Program-made: the position numbers and the translations under genes | NCBI RefSeq assembly: GCF_030145145.1 | Contig: NZ_JAQYWD010000037.1 | Span: 1-64,000 of the forward strand | Direction: 5' to 3' | Origin: Desulfobacula sp. | GTDB lineage: Bacteria; Desulfobacterota; Desulfobacteria; Desulfobacterales; Desulfobacteraceae | DNA length: 64,000 bases | The notes under the pieces: model-generated | Database searches by the model: none | What the model was told of the DNA's origin: nothing | What the model saw: only the letters and a program-made list of their open reading frames with translations | Part shown: piece after piece, positions 60,691 through 64,000 of the stretch | Layout of the letters: the number at the start of each line of letters is the position of its first letter | Numbering within the stretch: the stretch's first letter is position 1

Positions 60691-63102
60691 TCAGTAGGGA
60701 GAGACCCGTATTTTATATAACAGGGACTCACCAGCAGCCTCCGGGCTTTCTGGGAATTCTTTTATGCGGCACCGTGAAGAAGAATTTTTAAGGATTAAGG
60801 AAGAATTGGCGGTAAAAATCCTGGTTCCGGATTCGATTTTCCTGGTGATTGATATCTCGGGTAAGGGATTCTTTCTATCTGAGAACTCCAGTATTCTTTT
60901 TTTATCATCCAAAAGTTTTTTATTCAGGTCTTGAAAATGGATGATTTTATCTTTTTTCTGTGAAATAACCAGAGCAATTTCGTCCTGACGATCAAAAGTT
61001 TTATCAATGGATTTTTTTGCATTTGTTATAGTGTTCAGTATTTTCTGAAAGATTTCCAATGTCTTCTGACACGCTGTGATGTTTCCTGACGCTTTCATAT
61101 CTGCTTGTTTTTTTTTGAGATTTTTTAATTCCAGTTGAGATCGTTCTTGGATATAAGATTGTTTGGATATGTCGGTATGTAGTCGTTGGTTCTCTTTTTC
61201 AAGGTCTGAAAATTCAGAAACAAGTTCATTGATTCCATTGTTATGAATTGTCATTTTTGAATTAACGTCAGCCATCAGTCGGTTGACATGTTCATCCACT
61301 CCAACCGTAAGTTTTGAAGGTGTTGCGGATTGGGTTCCGATCCTGCCGGCCTGAATGCCCATTTTAGCGGATATTTCAGAATTGATAATGGCACCGTTTT
61401 TATTAATGCAGGCACCGCTAATGTAAATTTTTGAATCAACAATTTCTTTTTGAACAATCAAATCCCCAAAAGCATTGATCTTTGAGTTGTGAACATAATA
61501 CGCCTGAACAGATCCCTTTACATATATTAATTCTGTATCAACGATTCCCAAAGAAACGTTCAGATCACCGGTGATATCAATTTGCGCACCTTGAATTTCT
61601 CTGGCAGACAATGAGGCGCATTTGATTTTAAACCCTTGTTTTACACAGCCGTTAACAATAACATTACCGTCAAAATCGATATTTCCGGTTTCAAAGTCAA
61701 TATTTTTTTTAAAGTGAAGTTCAGGGCAGACGGATAAGTTTCCCATGACGTCAAGATGGGGCTGACCGACTTTGGTAGAATAAATTTTTAAACCATCTTC
61801 AGACAAGCGGGTACCAGGACCGGATGAAAATGTCAGGTCCTCAGGATTCTCCACAAAAAGTTCATTTCCAAAAACATCAACACCGTTCAAGCCAGCTTCA
61901 GGAGGAATTTTTTCTGCCAGAAGCACATTTTCCGCCACCTGTGGAATGTCTCCCCTGTCCATGTAATTGATACTGCCATCTGGATCGATTTTCCCGGCAT
62001 GAAGGAAATCCGTTGAAAAAAAATATTCGAGTTTTGAATTTTTAGGATATTTGGGATCTCTGCCCTGGGCGATACAAAAGGGGTCATCCTCTGGCGTGGC
62101 CTTAAAAAGCCATGCTTCAATCATCGGATCTTCCTTTAATCCGGTGATGATTTTATTTTTTTCAAGAAATTGTTTAACCTGAGAAAGCGTAATTTCATGG
62201 GCATCAATTGCTTTTAGTTTTATAAATGCCGTGGTTTTATTTTTTGAAAAGGTGAGTTCAAAATGGTCATCCAGTAGAGTTTCTTTAACATTGATAGAGG
62301 ATTCAACCTGGGAAGGTTCATTTTTGTCAAGAAGGATGTAGGCTAAAGATAATATTTTTTCTGCAACATTCTGGTGTTCAAATGTCGTAAACGTCCGGGT
62401 AACATTTTTAGGGTATGAAACGGGTTTTAAGGTCCTCTTCGCTGCAGTTTCAATCATTTGTTTGACCTGATCTTTGATTATTAAAAACTGCGTCCCAAAA
62501 CTTTCCGGTGAAAAAGGAATATTTCTCCTGATCAGGATATCCTTTAATTCGACCGGTTTAGCCAGACAATCAGCACCGTCGGCAGACCGGATTCGGGATT
62601 CCAATATGCGGATCTTTCTATCTTTATGTTCAATTTGAGAAAAATAGATGGCTTCTTTTTTCTTGAAATTGCCCGCAATTTGAAGCAACTGATTGTTTTG
62701 ACGGTTGGTGATTATTTTTAAGTTTTTCTGACTCAGGGTTTTTTCATACTGGGTGCAGCATTGTTTTACCTGGTTGAGGAGTTCCTCATCTCGAAAGGGA
62801 TGAATCAAACAGGCATGTACAACGGCCAGATTGACGGCGCTGACCAAGGTTTGAAATGCTTTAGCATCAACAATCAATACTCTTTGGGTAAGCGGTGCTA
62901 TTTTTTTTGCCGCTTTCAGGATTTCATCCCCCTTCATTTTGGGCATGGCATAGTTCGAAAGAATCAGGGTATAGGGGGAGACTTTAGATGTTTCAAGCGC
63001 CTCAAGAGCCTCTATAGAAACGTTAAAGCTGTCCACTATATAACCATTATCGGACAACAGGGCTTTTGTCCTGTTGTACAAGTCCATGGAATGTTCAATC
63101 AA
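60691..63102 (-). CDS. Degenerate receiver fused to FapA (DUF342) domain
   Basis: 803 residues from the best start seen (TTG at 63102, no ribosome site; no ATG in frame upstream). N-terminal receiver: the Asp is Asn (LILSNYAMPKMKG) and the acid pair is EH, so phosphorylation is unlikely. Middle (130-330) unrecognised. FapA-like beta-helix domain from about 355 to 625 (ETGNIDFDGNVIVNGCV, GDLNVSLGIVD), then a long coiled coil (645-745) and a basic tail. Convergent to rrf2, and follows the receiver gene at 63140. Confidence 0.75.
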   Translation of the reverse strand: MIEHSMDLYNRTKALLSDNGYIVDSFNVSIEALEALETSKVSPYTLILSNYAMPKMKGDEILKAAKKIAPLTQRVLIVDAKAFQTLVSAVNLAVVHACLIHPFRDEELLNQVKQCCTQYEKTLSQKNLKIITNRQNNQLLQIAGNFKKKEAIYFSQIEHKDRKIRILESRIRSADGADCLAKPVELKDILIRRNIPFSPESFGTQFLIIKDQVKQMIETAAKRTLKPVSYPKNVTRTFTTFEHQNVAEKILSLAYILLDKNEPSQVESSINVKETLLDDHFELTFSKNKTTAFIKLKAIDAHEITLSQVKQFLEKNKIITGLKEDPMIEAWLFKATPEDDPFCIAQGRDPKYPKNSKLEYFFSTDFLHAGKIDPDGSINYMDRGDIPQVAENVLLAEKIPPEAGLNGVDVFGNELFVENPEDLTFSSGPGTRLSEDGLKIYSTKVGQPHLDVMGNLSVCPELHFKKNIDFETGNIDFDGNVIVNGCVKQGFKIKCASLSAREIQGAQIDITGDLNVSLGIVDTELIYVKGSVQAYYVHNSKINAFGDLIVQKEIVDSKIYISGACINKNGAIINSEISAKMGIQAGRIGTQSATPSKLTVGVDEHVNRLMADVNSKMTIHNNGINELVSEFSDLEKENQRLHTDISKQSYIQERSQLELKNLKKKQADMKASGNITACQKTLEIFQKILNTITNAKKSIDKTFDRQDEIALVISQKKDKIIHFQDLNKKLLDDKKRILEFSDRKNPLPEISITRKIESGTRIFTANSSLILKNSSSRCRIKEFPESPEAAGESLLYKIRVSPY

Positions 63103-63139
63103 AAGTATTTTTTGTTTTTTTTCTTGGATTTCTATTTTT

Positions 63140-63874
63140 TTACCCCATTTCGTCTTCTATAATGGTTTTTGGCATTTCAAAATCATTAAGGGTGGCAATG
63201 TTCTGGAATTGTTTATACAGCTGAAAAATTACGGCCAGATAAAGCGAGTCAAGGTCTCCCTGATCAAGCAGCAGTCTTTCATTGAGAAGTGCTTCCATTT
63301 CATGGACACAATTTTTATTCTTTAATACGGTCTCAAGGAGGCTATTTAATTCGGAAATTTGTTTGCCTTTTTTGATGATTGTTTCCTTATGGGCGGCGGC
63401 ACGCTCTTTAAATTCCATGTTGAGGGTGTACAGTTTTTTAATTTGTTTTTTGGCAAGCGTATACAACCTGTGGTGTTCCATGACCCGTTCATATTGTTCA
63501 AGACCTTCTTTTACGGTTTCTGCCAAGCCCTTGTTATCCCATGGTTTTATGATATATCTATGGATGGCACCCTTGTTCACAGCATCTGTAATCGCATCCA
63601 ACGCTACATAGCCTGTTATAAGGAACCGGATCGTATCCGGTGAGATTTTTTTTGCTTTTTCCAGGAAAATAGAACCAGTCATCTCCGGCATGCGTTGATC
63701 GGAAAGAATTAATGAAAAAGGTTTAACAGCCGTTTCCATTATATCAAGAGCCGCTTGACCGGATTTTACATAAACACTTCTGGCTCCCAGGCTTTTCATC
63801 ATCCGGGTCAGTAATTTTCCAATCGGTTCTTCATCATCAACGATCAGTATCGTATGGTCAAAGTCATCTGGCAT
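63140..63874 (-). CDS. Response regulator with coiled-coil output
   Basis: 244 residues from the ATG at 63874 (AGGA eight bases upstream). Intact receiver (ILIVDDEEP, LILSDQRMPEMTG, FLITGY, IIKPWD), a linker coiled coil (about 135-180) and a C-terminal helical region. Such receivers resemble the first part of RpfG-like regulators but lack HD-GYP. It stops just upstream of the degenerate-receiver/FapA gene; the two may act together. Confidence 0.85.
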   Translation of the reverse strand: MPDDFDHTILIVDDEEPIGKLLTRMMKSLGARSVYVKSGQAALDIMETAVKPFSLILSDQRMPEMTGSIFLEKAKKISPDTIRFLITGYVALDAITDAVNKGAIHRYIIKPWDNKGLAETVKEGLEQYERVMEHHRLYTLAKKQIKKLYTLNMEFKERAAAHKETIIKKGKQISELNSLLETVLKNKNCVHEMEALLNERLLLDQGDLDSLYLAVIFQLYKQFQNIATLNDFEMPKTIIEDEMG

Positions 63875-64000
63875 TTGGGTGGTCCTGAAAATTTGATGGT
63901 GCAATCATATTCTGTTGTCCAGTCTTTTTATACCATTATTTTAATTCCAGAATAAAATTCCTATGACTTGATGTTCAAGTTTTTTAGGAAGAGTTGGAAG

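Noticed and set aside
1-64000. CRISPR array or tRNA/rRNA genes
   Set aside because: No regularly spaced repeats of 25-40 bases and no tRNA-like cloverleaf or rRNA segment was recognised by eye; a dedicated scan was not possible.

Overview
The window looks like a chromosome segment of an anaerobic sulfate-reducing deltaproteobacterium, most likely of the Desulfobacterales. The best evidence is a complete Hmc-type transmembrane redox operon whose cytochrome carries 16 CxxCH haem motifs, followed by Rrf1- and Rrf2-like regulators. An NfnAB-type bifurcating transhydrogenase, a CooT-family protein and a remnant of indolepyruvate:ferredoxin oxidoreductase point the same way. The genus cannot be fixed from sequence alone.

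The window has two halves. Positions 1 to about 24,300 are AT-rich and read as an accessory island. Genes there are short, mostly hypothetical or of defence and mobile-element type, and separated by long AT-rich gaps. The right edge of the island lies against a 5'-truncated comM (yifB) gene at about 24,300, so the island probably entered comM or replaced part of it. From left to right it holds: a membrane-anchored STAND NTPase with kinesin-light-chain-type TPRs (cut by the window edge); a module of a Tat-signal FtsZ-like protein, a stand-alone DnaB-C-like ATPase, a HEAT-like protein and a WYL regulator, with a shared perfect palindromic operator; a PD-(D/E)XK nuclease with a partner protein and an XRE regulator; a lipoprotein; an AlbA_2 (Schlafen-type) protein; a minus-strand set with a GHKL ATPase, a C39-like cysteine peptidase, a second HEAT-like paralogue, DUF2958 and a J-domain protein; a short tyrosine recombinase; a divergent family-A-like polymerase; DUF5131 (phage Gp37/Gp68) and DUF3102-like proteins; and an AAA+ protein related to sigma-54 activators but with a changed GAFTGA loop.

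Positions 24,300 to 64,000 are ordinary core genome: hslO, aroQ, tatD, tcdA, an acyl-CoA ligase, RluA-type pseudouridine synthase, a CHASE2 cyclase next to a FecR-TPR-beta-barrel fusion, rtcB, dnaJ, queD, ubiE, tmk, nfnAB, hmcABCDEF with UspA, a response regulator, a histidine kinase and an Rrf2 repressor, then two response-regulator genes, one fused to a FapA domain. Two gene remnants (iorA start, nadB start) and two copies of a palindromic intergenic repeat were also found.

The most promising undescribed biology is the WYL-controlled FtsZ-like/DnaB-like/HEAT module at 3.0-6.9 kb, the polymerase-like gene at 18.1-19.8 kb, and the GHKL ATPase-peptidase-HEAT cluster at 11.8-16.3 kb. All functions are inferred from motifs read by eye; no database search was run.
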